Shown: positions 13,601 through 21,258 of the stretch, in pieces
Position numbering within the stretch: position 1 is the stretch's first letter
How the letters are laid out: every line of letters starts with the position of its first letter
Source of the DNA: Acidobacteriota bacterium
GTDB lineage: Bacteria; Acidobacteriota; Terriglobia; Terriglobales; Acidobacteriaceae
DNA: 25,023 nt
Direction: 5' to 3'
NCBI GenBank assembly: GCA_021780415.1
Contig: JAJXYW010000010.1
Span: 1 to 25,023, forward strand
Translations under genes and position numbers: made by a program
Notes under the pieces: generated by a model
Told to the model about the DNA's origin: nothing
Seen by the model: only the letters and a program-made list of their open reading frames with translations
Databases searched by the model: none

Positions 13601-16600
13601 CCATGCCGGGCGACCTGCCCTTCGAGAGCGGCTACACCTACTGCGTGGACTTGAGTGCCGACGAGACCACCCCCGCGGGCGCGCAGGGGGTCACCTTCAG
13701 CCAGCCCGTGGCCTGCTACCTGGAGAACTTCCTCAATTTCCCCGTGGGGAACGCCGTGCCGTCGGGGTACTACGACCCGCAAAGGTCGGCCTGGATTCCC
13801 TCGGCCAACGGACTTGTGGTGCGCATCCTCTCCATCACCAATGGCATGGCGGACCTGGATGTGGACGGGAGCGGGACACCGGCCACGGAAACCACACTGC
13901 AAGCCCTGGGCATCACCGACGCCGAGCGGCAGCAGGTAGCCACGCTCTACCAAGTTGGGCAGAGCCTCTGGCGCGTTGCCGTGAGCCACTTCTCCTGGTG
14001 GGATTGGAACTGGGGCGGCGGACCGCCGCCCGATGCGGTAGCGCCCGATCAGCAGGCACCGACCGCCGAAGATGGGGGAGTAAACAACGACTGTCAGTCC
14101 CCGGGATCGATCATTCAAGTGCGCAATCAGATCCTCGAAGAGATGTTGCCCGTTCCAGGCACACCCTTTCACCTGACCTACAACAGCGACCGCCAGGCTG
14201 GAGCGCTCGCAGGAAGATCTCTCCATATCCCTCTGAGCGGAAGCCAAGTTCCGGCTTCCCTGCAATCCATCAAGGTAGCAGTCTCGTGTGAAGGCCAAGT
14301 ATCCACCCAGAGTTTCCCGGCGGCCCCCAATCTCAGCTATGACTATGTGTCGCCAAGCACGGATCTCTACGGGAGACCTGTTCAAGGCAAGGTACCTGTA
14401 ACCGTAGAGATTGCTTATTGCTACCCATTGTACTACTACACCACTGATGCATCCGTGCTTCCGCTCCTTTCTCGTTTCCCCTGGGAGGGAAATAGTGCGA
14501 TGCATTTCCTGCAAATCAACGGTTCCCGCGTAGGCGGGACTTTCGAAATCCACCAGGATTGGTCCGGGACCCTCGATACCTCTCAAGACTTCTCCGTAGG
14601 CGGTTGGGATAGTACGAGGGAGAAGCTCGGCGGCTGGACCTTGAGCATTCACCATGTTTATGATCCGAATGCCCGTGCTCTCTACCTTGGAACAGGCGAC
14701 ACCGAGAGTGTCGAAGGCTTCTCTCTCGCGATGCCCGCCATTGCCGGAAACGGGACGGCTGGCGATACCGGTGACGGGGGACCCGCTATCTCCGCTGAAA
14801 TCGCACCAAGTGGGATCGCCGTTGGGGCAGATGGATCCTTGTACATTGCAGACAGCGGAGATCACGTAGTTCGCAAAGTATCGCCCAATGGAATCATCTC
14901 AACGTTCGCCGGCAATGGCCAAGCGGGGTACAGTGGCGATGGCGGCCCTGCAACGGCGGCAGAACTGTCTGGACCAGGCGCCGTTTCAGTGGGAGCTGAT
15001 GGTAGCGTCTACATCGCAGATGGGGGGGCTGTCCGTCGTGTTGATCCCAACGGAGTGATCTCCACGATTGCAGGTCCCTGTAATTGTTCGCTGCCCCCGA
15101 GTGTCCGCACGGAAAGTTGTGGACCAGGTGACACTGGCCCGGCAACTCAAGCCTGTATCTCTCCAGAAGCCATTTGCGTAGGCCCGGACGGTGACCTTTA
15201 CGTTTCGGATCAAACTTACGGAAGTATCCGGAAAGTGGGGGCGGATGGCCTCATCACGACAGTTGCGGGCGGGGGAGGCACCGGGCCAGTGGATGGTATG
15301 CCTGCGCGGCAGAGTGTTCTTTGGGCAGATGGCCTGACGTTCGATCCAAACGGGAAACTCTACATTCCCATGACGTGGACAAGCGACAACCCGGGCTATT
15401 CCCATATATTCACTGTCGACTCGCAAGGGTTTCTCCGCAATTTTGCCGGTAACGGTCAACTCGCTTCCTCTGGCGACGGTGGACCCGCGACTCAGGCATC
15501 GCTGGTGCCGGGCCCACTGGCCACAGGTACGGACGGCAGTATCTATGTTGTGGATGAGGCTGCGAAATCCATCCGAAGGATTTTTCCGGATGGGACCATC
15601 CAGACGGTTGCGGGAGGAGGGGCGGTACCAGCGGACTCTCTTGGCGGGACAGCCACAAGCTACTCGTTTATGTTCCCCAATGGGCTAGCCGTTGCTCCAG
15701 ACGGAACGGTTTTCGTGTCGGATGGGGGCTACAACCGGGTATTTGCGATCCGTCCCACCATGGCCAGCTTCTTCGGCAATCAATTCCACTATATCCCCTC
15801 CCAAGACGGGCGCCAGCTCTTCGTCTTCGACACCTACGGCCGGCACCTGAAGACCCTCGATGCGCTGACCGGAGGCGTGCTCTACAGCTTCGGCTACGAT
15901 GCGGCTGGCTACCTCGTGACGGTCACGGATGGCAGCGGCCGGGTCACGACGATCCAGCGCGACGGCTCCGAGAACGCGACCGCCATCGTCTCCCCCGACG
16001 GGATCACGACCCATCTCTCCCTGGACGCCGAGGACCATCTCACGACCTACACTCTGCCGGGTGGCGAGAGCTGGGCTCTCAGCTACACCCCGGACGGATT
16101 GCTGACTGGGCTCATGGACCCGAAGGGCCAGGCCCATAGTTTCGCGTACGACTCCATCGGGCGCCTCACCCTGGACCAGGACCCGGCGGGCGGTTCCAGT
16201 ACGCTCAGCCGGACCGACACGACGACGGGCTTCTCGGTGGCTCTCACCACCGCCGAGGGGCGCACGAGCACCTACGGGCTCACCTATCTCCCCACCGGCG
16301 ACGAAGAGCGCACGGTGACTCCGGCGGGATGCACGTGCACGGCGAGCGACGAGGTCATCCACACCAACGGGACCAGCGTCACGACCTCGCAGGACGGCAC
16401 CGTCACGAGCGTCACCGAAGGCCCGGACCCGCGGTTCGGGATGGCCGCCTCGATTCCGAACAAGGCCAGCATCACGACGCCCTCGGGCCTCACGCTGGCC
16501 TTCAGCGACAGCCGGGCTACGACCCTCTCCGATCCCAACAGTGTCCTCTCTCTACAATCCCAGACCGACACGGTCACGGTGAACGGCCAGACCACCACCA

Positions 16601-18906
16601 GTGCCTTCAACGCGGGCACCGGCACCGAGACCACCACCTCGCCGGCGGGCCGGACGGCGGTGACCACCCTCGACAGCCTGGGCCGCGTCACGCAGCAGCA
16701 GGCCGGCAGCCTCACCCCCGTGGCCTACGGGTACGATGCGAACGGCCATCTCACTTCGGTGACCCAGGGCAGCCGTTCGGCGAGCCTCGCGTACAACGCC
16801 CAGGGCTTTCTCTCGGGCATCACGGACCCCCTCGGGCGGACGGTGCAGTTCGGGTACGACGCGGACGGCCACGTGACGAGCCAGACGCTGCCGGACGGAC
16901 AGGTGATCGGCTTCACCTACGACGCGAACGGGAACGTGACCTCCGTCACCCCGCCGGGCCGGCCGGCCCACGCCTTCACCTACACCCCGGTGGACCTCCA
17001 GGCCAGCTATACGCCGCCGGATCTGGGCACGGGGACCACCGCCACGACCTACGCCTACAACAAGGACCGGCAGCTCACGGCGATCACGCGCCCCGACGGG
17101 CAGAGCATCGCGATCGGCTACGACACCCAGGGCCGGGCGAGCACGGTCACAACGCCCACGGGCACGACCACCCTCGGGTACGACGCCACGAAGGGGCAGC
17201 TCACGAGCATCCAGGCCCCCAGCGGAGAGAACGAGGCCCTCACCTGGGACGGATTCCTGCCGACCGGCGAGACCTGGAGCGGGCCGGTGAGCGGGAGCCT
17301 GAGCCGCACCTTCGACAACAATTTCCGCGTGACCGGGCTCAGCGTGGACGGGCAGAGTCCCACGGCTTACGCCTACGACGCGGACGGGCTGCTCACGGGA
17401 GCGGGAGGGCTCACCCTGACCCGCGACCCGCAGACGGGCCTGCTCACGGGTTCCACGCTGGGGGGCGTCACCGACAGCCGGACCTACACGAGCTACGGGG
17501 AGCTGGCCACCGACTCCGCGGCCTACCCGGCGGGGCTCAGCTTCCAGGACCAGTACACCCGCGATGCCGCGGGGCGTATCATCCAGAAGGTGGAGACCAT
17601 CAACGGGACGGCGACGACCTATGGCTACAGCTACGACCCGGACGGACGGCTGACGGACGTGACGGTGAACGGGAGCGCGTACAGCCATTACGGCTATGAT
17701 TCCAACGGGAACCGGACGAGCTACACGGGGCCCGATGGGACCGCCATCTCCGGGACGTACGATAATCAGGACCGGATGCTCACCTACGGGAGCTTTTCCT
17801 ACACCTACACGGCCAACGGGGAGCTGGCGAGCAAGACCGATTCCACCAATGGCCAGGTCACGCAGTACACCTACGACGTGTTGGGCAACCTCCGCGCGGT
17901 GGCCCTCCCCGATGGGACCGACATCCAATACCTCATCGACGGCCGGAACCGGCGCATCGGCAAGGAGGTCAACGGGACCTTGACCCAGGCCTGGCTCTAC
18001 GACGGCCAGCTTAGGCCAGTCGCCGAGCTCGACGGCAGCGGCAACGTGGTGAGCACCTTCATCTACGCGACGCACGTGAACGTGCCCGACGCCATGATCA
18101 AGGGCGGTGTCACCTACCGGATTATCACGGACCACCTCGGCAGCCCGAGGTTCATCATCGACCAGGCCACCGGGAACATCGCTGAACGCCTCGACTACGA
18201 CGAGTTTGGAAACGTGCTCACCGATACCAACCCAGGCTTCCAGCCGTTCGGGTTTGCGGGAGGCCTCTACGACAGCCAGACCGGGCTCGTGCGGTTTGGG
18301 GCCAGGGATTACGATCCCCAGGCGGGAAGGTGGACGTGCAAGGACCCTGTGCGGTTCTTCGGTGGCAGTAACCTCTTTGCCTATTCACTGGGATCTCCTC
18401 AAACAATTCAGGATCCACTTGGTTTTTGGGGCTTCGGAGTGATGGGGACAGAGTCCACTGAAGTGGGTGCTGGGGTCGCTTCTGCTGGACAGACTGGAGA
18501 GATCGGCGGGGGCCTCTTCTTCGACGGATTGTTTGGTGATCCAAGCGCCGGGTCCTTTGCAAGTTGGGGAGGATTTGCATCCATGTTTGGATGGGGAGAA
18601 GCGGGATATCCAGAAAGTCCGTTCTTCCCACGCTCCACTGGAGGGTATGGCGGTGCTGGCCTATCAGCATTCATTACGAATGCCAACGGCATTGATCGCG
18701 GCTGTCACAAGATGATCGGACCATTCATGCACTTTGGGTTATCCATAGGAAGCCCCTTTCCCTTTGGCGCCCGTCTTGGCCTATCTCTGGACGTATCTGA
18801 CGATGGAACCTGGGTCTTATCCTTTGGTCCGCCCGGATTTGGAGAGGGAGCAGGCGCGAGCGCTGCCGGCTATTCGACAAACACCTGGGCACTGAGTTCC
18901 TATTAG
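10687..18906 (+). CDS. Secreted giant RHS/YD-repeat protein with teneurin-like architecture and variable tip 1
   Basis: 2,739 residues from the ATG at 10687 (GGAAGG upstream), which begins a Sec signal peptide (about 1-24). In order: WD-like propeller repeats (VDPASGAxWV..., about 25-350); Gly/Asn-rich beta-helix-like region (360-570); two Ig-like units (573-757); carboxypeptidase-regulatory-like domain (812-882); plug-like linker to about 1115; an unassigned domain; NHL repeats (GDGGPA...VGADGSLYIAD, 1351-1695); YD shell (1698-2440); RHS core with YRIITDHLGSPRF and GARDYDPQAGRW, ending about 2554; then a 185-residue Gly-rich tip after the DPLG cleavage-like motif. RHS shells encapsulate and release their tips. 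Only this copy has an N-terminus and signal, so it is the expression site. The 14.1-15.8 kb part is less G+C-rich than its flanks. The tip resembles no toxin I know. Confidence 0.9.
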   Translation: MLGKSGIRGMCAVVGVTLLASLCAQDVQFPGSVSGSLRQGVWVSTASGLYQIASGSSVPVLESPAVAEPVVGAADPARGKVWWYGAGRLQALSAGGAVLADTTPESLASVVQQASGSTAFVVNPADGHLWLSAGSSLYEYDPSSELLLNTVPLEGTIRRLAVDAIHAHLWVGLDSQVLCLDPSTKAVTQSIFLERTATLLDMVVDPASGALWVLTNKELCSYDSTGRLLCREAAEGGEAVAPGREGSAWLASGTSLLHLDAACSPTFSVPLPPADQREEALAPAHLLVDPASGAIWVSRGKKLFQYDATGSLLQTLSLPGEALSLFSEDAGTPPLPSSLARFAWFGCSSLMVNGHTQIYALPAPGGAQGFGGNIASNGPITVNGSNTIDGNATPGPGQQVSINGTSGQVAGSTAPAATALTCDDAGVGAWAQYAQASNNNAAIPAGFLDKNGNFTLNGNKSCTLPGGIYSLASFSGNGNTTLTVSGPVILVVSGTISLNSRCTLNAGGDPTGCLFLQTSGSAVSLNGNGSGDFQVYAPLSSLTVNGNVNGTGNLWANTFTGNGSVVWNRIKDTTPPTVLITAPQNGSYTNKPQPAVSIEYQDNPGGTGVNVASRRVTVDGTDITSALTLGPGGATGTVPSRLADGAHTLLAQVADYDGNVGSATAAFTVKTVPPPPVNSSLVTVSSVTNGSTTVSGAAGATQADTTVQITDTASSAQATASAAADGSFSAQVAAQAGNNLTLVAIDLAGNGSSPITVTVPGGSGGGGTIPPDPSTVAPPLDPTVVTDLYTATQFLYAGTPPIQTGVAPGTIDPRRVAVLRGRVETLAGQPLPGVTITVAGHPEFGQTLSRLDGMFDLVVNGGGPLTVNYAMAGYLTAQRQVQTPWRDYRWLPDVILIQPDSQVTAITFGGTTSIQVARGSAQTDANGTRRATLLFQAGTTASLVLPDGSTQPVSVLHIRATECTVGPNGPKAMPGDLPFESGYTYCVDLSADETTPAGAQGVTFSQPVACYLENFLNFPVGNAVPSGYYDPQRSAWIPSANGLVVRILSITNGMADLDVDGSGTPATETTLQALGITDAERQQVATLYQVGQSLWRVAVSHFSWWDWNWGGGPPPDAVAPDQQAPTAEDGGVNNDCQSPGSIIQVRNQILEEMLPVPGTPFHLTYNSDRQAGALAGRSLHIPLSGSQVPASLQSIKVAVSCEGQVSTQSFPAAPNLSYDYVSPSTDLYGRPVQGKVPVTVEIAYCYPLYYYTTDASVLPLLSRFPWEGNSAMHFLQINGSRVGGTFEIHQDWSGTLDTSQDFSVGGWDSTREKLGGWTLSIHHVYDPNARALYLGTGDTESVEGFSLAMPAIAGNGTAGDTGDGGPAISAEIAPSGIAVGADGSLYIADSGDHVVRKVSPNGIISTFAGNGQAGYSGDGGPATAAELSGPGAVSVGADGSVYIADGGAVRRVDPNGVISTIAGPCNCSLPPSVRTESCGPGDTGPATQACISPEAICVGPDGDLYVSDQTYGSIRKVGADGLITTVAGGGGTGPVDGMPARQSVLWADGLTFDPNGKLYIPMTWTSDNPGYSHIFTVDSQGFLRNFAGNGQLASSGDGGPATQASLVPGPLATGTDGSIYVVDEAAKSIRRIFPDGTIQTVAGGGAVPADSLGGTATSYSFMFPNGLAVAPDGTVFVSDGGYNRVFAIRPTMASFFGNQFHYIPSQDGRQLFVFDTYGRHLKTLDALTGGVLYSFGYDAAGYLVTVTDGSGRVTTIQRDGSENATAIVSPDGITTHLSLDAEDHLTTYTLPGGESWALSYTPDGLLTGLMDPKGQAHSFAYDSIGRLTLDQDPAGGSSTLSRTDTTTGFSVALTTAEGRTSTYGLTYLPTGDEERTVTPAGCTCTASDEVIHTNGTSVTTSQDGTVTSVTEGPDPRFGMAASIPNKASITTPSGLTLAFSDSRATTLSDPNSVLSLQSQTDTVTVNGQTTTSAFNAGTGTETTTSPAGRTAVTTLDSLGRVTQQQAGSLTPVAYGYDANGHLTSVTQGSRSASLAYNAQGFLSGITDPLGRTVQFGYDADGHVTSQTLPDGQVIGFTYDANGNVTSVTPPGRPAHAFTYTPVDLQASYTPPDLGTGTTATTYAYNKDRQLTAITRPDGQSIAIGYDTQGRASTVTTPTGTTTLGYDATKGQLTSIQAPSGENEALTWDGFLPTGETWSGPVSGSLSRTFDNNFRVTGLSVDGQSPTAYAYDADGLLTGAGGLTLTRDPQTGLLTGSTLGGVTDSRTYTSYGELATDSAAYPAGLSFQDQYTRDAAGRIIQKVETINGTATTYGYSYDPDGRLTDVTVNGSAYSHYGYDSNGNRTSYTGPDGTAISGTYDNQDRMLTYGSFSYTYTANGELASKTDSTNGQVTQYTYDVLGNLRAVALPDGTDIQYLIDGRNRRIGKEVNGTLTQAWLYDGQLRPVAELDGSGNVVSTFIYATHVNVPDAMIKGGVTYRIITDHLGSPRFIIDQATGNIAERLDYDEFGNVLTDTNPGFQPFGFAGGLYDSQTGLVRFGARDYDPQAGRWTCKDPVRFFGGSNLFAYSLGSPQTIQDPLGFWGFGVMGTESTEVGAGVASAGQTGEIGGGLFFDGLFGDPSAGSFASWGGFASMFGWGEAGYPESPFFPRSTGGYGGAGLSAFITNANGIDRGCHKMIGPFMHFGLSIGSPFPFGARLGLSLDVSDDGTWVLSFGPPGFGEGAGASAAGYSTNTWALSSY
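17485..18314 (+). repeat. RHS core block duplicated at 19496-20325
   Basis: This 830-bp stretch of the main RHS gene matches 19496-20325 base for base by eye (constant offset of 2,011). Differences appear just before it (C at 17484, G at 19495) and just after it (TCCCCAGGC versus CGCACTGAC). Identity without even silent changes points to recent duplication or gene conversion. Confidence 0.88.
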
Positions 18907-18923
18907 CGCGGGAAAGGAGGTTG

Positions 18924-19325
18924 GTGCTGGACATCCTTCTTGATTGGCTGCGGACATCGTGCCTAGGCCTAGCGATAGTAGCCTCGGGTGTAATCCTAGG
19001 CTATGTCGTGCCGTATTTTGCATTCCATCTGCGTGTCCAAGATGGGGCCATCCAATGGTGTCTGTGCGGCATCGAAGTGGCGAGCGTCAGACTTTCCGAC
19101 ATCACCGGCATAGGAATTGTACGAAGATCGCTGCTGCAACTCCTCCAGGAGAAGCCAAACTATCGCATGTGGGGTGTTAGGCTATACTTTCCAGGCGTCT
19201 TCATCCAGGTAACCTTGAAGAACGGACGATGCCCAAAACTCTACATCGTAACGCGGGCTCCGGCTAGATTGGTCGAACAAGTGCGAGGGCAGATCGAGGT
19301 GTCTCCTGGGCGCCCAATACCTTGA
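18924..19325 (+). CDS. Membrane-anchored small protein, putative immunity to tip 1
   Basis: 133 residues from GTG at 18924, with AGGAGG at 18915-18920; a TTG at 18921 is too close to that site. One strong hydrophobic stretch near residues 12-34 (LGLAIVASGVILGYVV) anchors a beta-rich, basic domain (VQDGAIQWCLCGIEVASVRL, then TGIGIVRRS and VRLYFPGVFIQVTL) that looks like a bacterial PH-like domain. It follows the tip-1 stop by 17 bp, the immunity position. Its stop overlaps the TTG of the next RHS fragment. The role is inferred from position only; it is clearly less G+C-rich than the RHS core. Confidence 0.7.
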   Translation: MLDILLDWLRTSCLGLAIVASGVILGYVVPYFAFHLRVQDGAIQWCLCGIEVASVRLSDITGIGIVRRSLLQLLQEKPNYRMWGVRLYFPGVFIQVTLKNGRCPKLYIVTRAPARLVEQVRGQIEVSPGRPIP

Positions 19326-20854
19326 AGTGTGCGCACAGGCCAGCGGGGCTCAGCGTTGATGGCCAGACCACCACGGCCTACACCTACGACGCCGACGGGC
19401 TGCTCACGGGGGCGGGAGGCCTTACCCTGACCCGCGACCCGCAGACGGGGCTGCTCACGGGTTCCACGCTGGGGGGCGTCACCGACAGCCGGACGTACAC
19501 GAGCTACGGGGAGCTGGCCACCGACTCCGCGGCCTACCCGGCGGGGCTCAGCTTCCAGGACCAGTACACCCGCGATGCCGCGGGGCGTATCATCCAGAAG
19601 GTGGAGACCATCAACGGGACGGCGACGACCTATGGCTACAGCTACGACCCGGACGGACGGCTGACGGACGTGACGGTGAACGGGAGCGCGTACAGCCATT
19701 ACGGCTATGATTCCAACGGGAACCGGACGAGCTACACGGGGCCCGATGGGACCGCCATCTCCGGGACGTACGATAATCAGGACCGGATGCTCACCTACGG
19801 GAGCTTTTCCTACACCTACACGGCCAACGGGGAGCTGGCGAGCAAGACCGATTCCACCAATGGCCAGGTCACGCAGTACACCTACGACGTGTTGGGCAAC
19901 CTCCGCGCGGTGGCCCTCCCCGATGGGACCGACATCCAATACCTCATCGACGGCCGGAACCGGCGCATCGGCAAGGAGGTCAACGGGACCTTGACCCAGG
20001 CCTGGCTCTACGACGGCCAGCTTAGGCCAGTCGCCGAGCTCGACGGCAGCGGCAACGTGGTGAGCACCTTCATCTACGCGACGCACGTGAACGTGCCCGA
20101 CGCCATGATCAAGGGCGGTGTCACCTACCGGATTATCACGGACCACCTCGGCAGCCCGAGGTTCATCATCGACCAGGCCACCGGGAACATCGCTGAACGC
20201 CTCGACTACGACGAGTTTGGAAACGTGCTCACCGATACCAACCCAGGCTTCCAGCCGTTCGGGTTTGCGGGAGGCCTCTACGACAGCCAGACCGGGCTCG
20301 TGCGGTTTGGGGCCAGGGATTACGACGCACTGACGGGCAGGTGGACGTGCAAGGACCCACTGGGCTACGCGTCACGAACTGTTTCGCTCTACTCCTTCTG
20401 CCACGATGATCCGGCCGATTATCACGATATTACGGGAGCCGAACCGATCAGCGGGGCACTCATGGGCGCTTTCTGGGGCGCCTACGGTGCTTATATGCAC
20501 GGAGGGGATCTTGGTGATGTTCTTCTAGGTGCCGGTGTAGGCGCAGGGACAGGGGCTCTCCTTGGGCTGCTCGATCCGAGCAGCGTCTTGGCTGCGGCTG
20601 CATTAGCAGCGATGGCCGCCGGTGCTGGCAATGCAGCAGCACAGGGATGGGACAAGCTCAAGGACCCATGCAAAAAGTTCTCGCTTGGCGAGATGGGAGG
20701 AACAATGCTTGGGGGTTTTGCAGGTGGCGCAATGGGTGCCGCCTATGTTGGTGCAACAGGCCTTGAAGGAGCTGCCGCTCAGGTGGCGGGAGACACCGTG
20801 GGTGGCGCGGTAGGTCTGGGTATCGAATCAGCCTTTACTCCCTTTGGTGAGTAG
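19322..20854 (+). CDS. Orphan RHS core fragment with tip 2 (Gly/Ala-rich)
   Basis: 510 codons from a TTG overlapping the previous stop. There is no ribosome site, no signal peptide and no upstream propeller or NHL part, so it is probably a silent donor cassette, not an independent protein. RHS homology starts near 19340 (GLSVDGQ), runs through the core to GARDYDALTGRWTCKDP, and is identical to the main gene over 830 bp. The 164-residue tip begins at 20360. It has long Gly/Ala-rich hydrophobic stretches (SGALMGAFWGAYGAYMHGG, LLGAGVGAGTGALLGLL, GGTMLGGFAGGAMGAAYVG), as in glycine-zipper membrane segments, split by a soluble stretch (WDKLKDPCKKFSLGE). Membrane insertion or pore formation is a guess; no enzymatic motif is visible. 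Confidence 0.8.
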   Translation: MKCAHRPAGLSVDGQTTTAYTYDADGLLTGAGGLTLTRDPQTGLLTGSTLGGVTDSRTYTSYGELATDSAAYPAGLSFQDQYTRDAAGRIIQKVETINGTATTYGYSYDPDGRLTDVTVNGSAYSHYGYDSNGNRTSYTGPDGTAISGTYDNQDRMLTYGSFSYTYTANGELASKTDSTNGQVTQYTYDVLGNLRAVALPDGTDIQYLIDGRNRRIGKEVNGTLTQAWLYDGQLRPVAELDGSGNVVSTFIYATHVNVPDAMIKGGVTYRIITDHLGSPRFIIDQATGNIAERLDYDEFGNVLTDTNPGFQPFGFAGGLYDSQTGLVRFGARDYDALTGRWTCKDPLGYASRTVSLYSFCHDDPADYHDITGAEPISGALMGAFWGAYGAYMHGGDLGDVLLGAGVGAGTGALLGLLDPSSVLAAAALAAMAAGAGNAAAQGWDKLKDPCKKFSLGEMGGTMLGGFAGGAMGAAYVGATGLEGAAAQVAGDTVGGAVGLGIESAFTPFGE

Positions 20855-20859
20855 AACCC

Positions 20860-21258
20860 ATGTCGGATCAAGGGACTGCCGTTTTGATCGGACTTATGAT
20901 AGGGATTGTCGTTGGCGCTCTCTCGGCAGCTGTGATGCGGTACCTTCTCTTCAATCCCTCCATTGATTACGCGGTACGTGTCATTCTGAGTTTCTTGAGC
21001 GTCTGCCTCTTCATTGGTGGGCCTATCTACCTGCTGGTATACACCTGCCTGCACCTTGGCCTTCGCAACGCTCAAAACAGCCTTCCGGTGATGATCTTTG
21101 CAGAGCTGATTCCTATGGCATATACCATTTTCCGCCTGCGGCGGACCAACACCTGGGACTACGACCTTCACGGTTACGTTCCAAAATTGCAGGATGGTGG
21201 CCGAAAACAAGCTAGATCAACTAACGTAGAAGGAAAGGACAAAGAACAGGGCCGGTGA
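20860..21258 (+). CDS. Small polytopic membrane protein, putative immunity to tip 2
   Basis: 132 residues, ATG 6 bp after the tip-2 stop; only a weak GGTGAG ribosome site, so coupling to the tip gene is likely. Three hydrophobic segments: about 7-30 (LIGLMIGIVVGALSAAVM), 38-63 (VRVILSFLSVCLFIGGPIYL) and 78-92. A basic cytoplasmic-type tail (GGRKQARSTNVEGKDKEQGR) closes it. The last residues and the stop (GGCCGGTGA) lie in DNA homologous to the RHS core (frame-shifted GGGCCGGTGAGCGGG), so the native end of the gene was probably cut when the next core fragment was joined. Family not recognised. Confidence 0.7.
   Translation: MSDQGTAVLIGLMIGIVVGALSAAVMRYLLFNPSIDYAVRVILSFLSVCLFIGGPIYLLVYTCLHLGLRNAQNSLPVMIFAELIPMAYTIFRLRRTNTWDYDLHGYVPKLQDGGRKQARSTNVEGKDKEQGR

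Noticed and set aside
16552..18135. Minus-strand frame of 527 codons, repeated in part at 19241-20146, 21174-21737 and 23461-24801
   Set aside because: It repeats only because the RHS core on the other strand repeats; no independent coding signal is seen.
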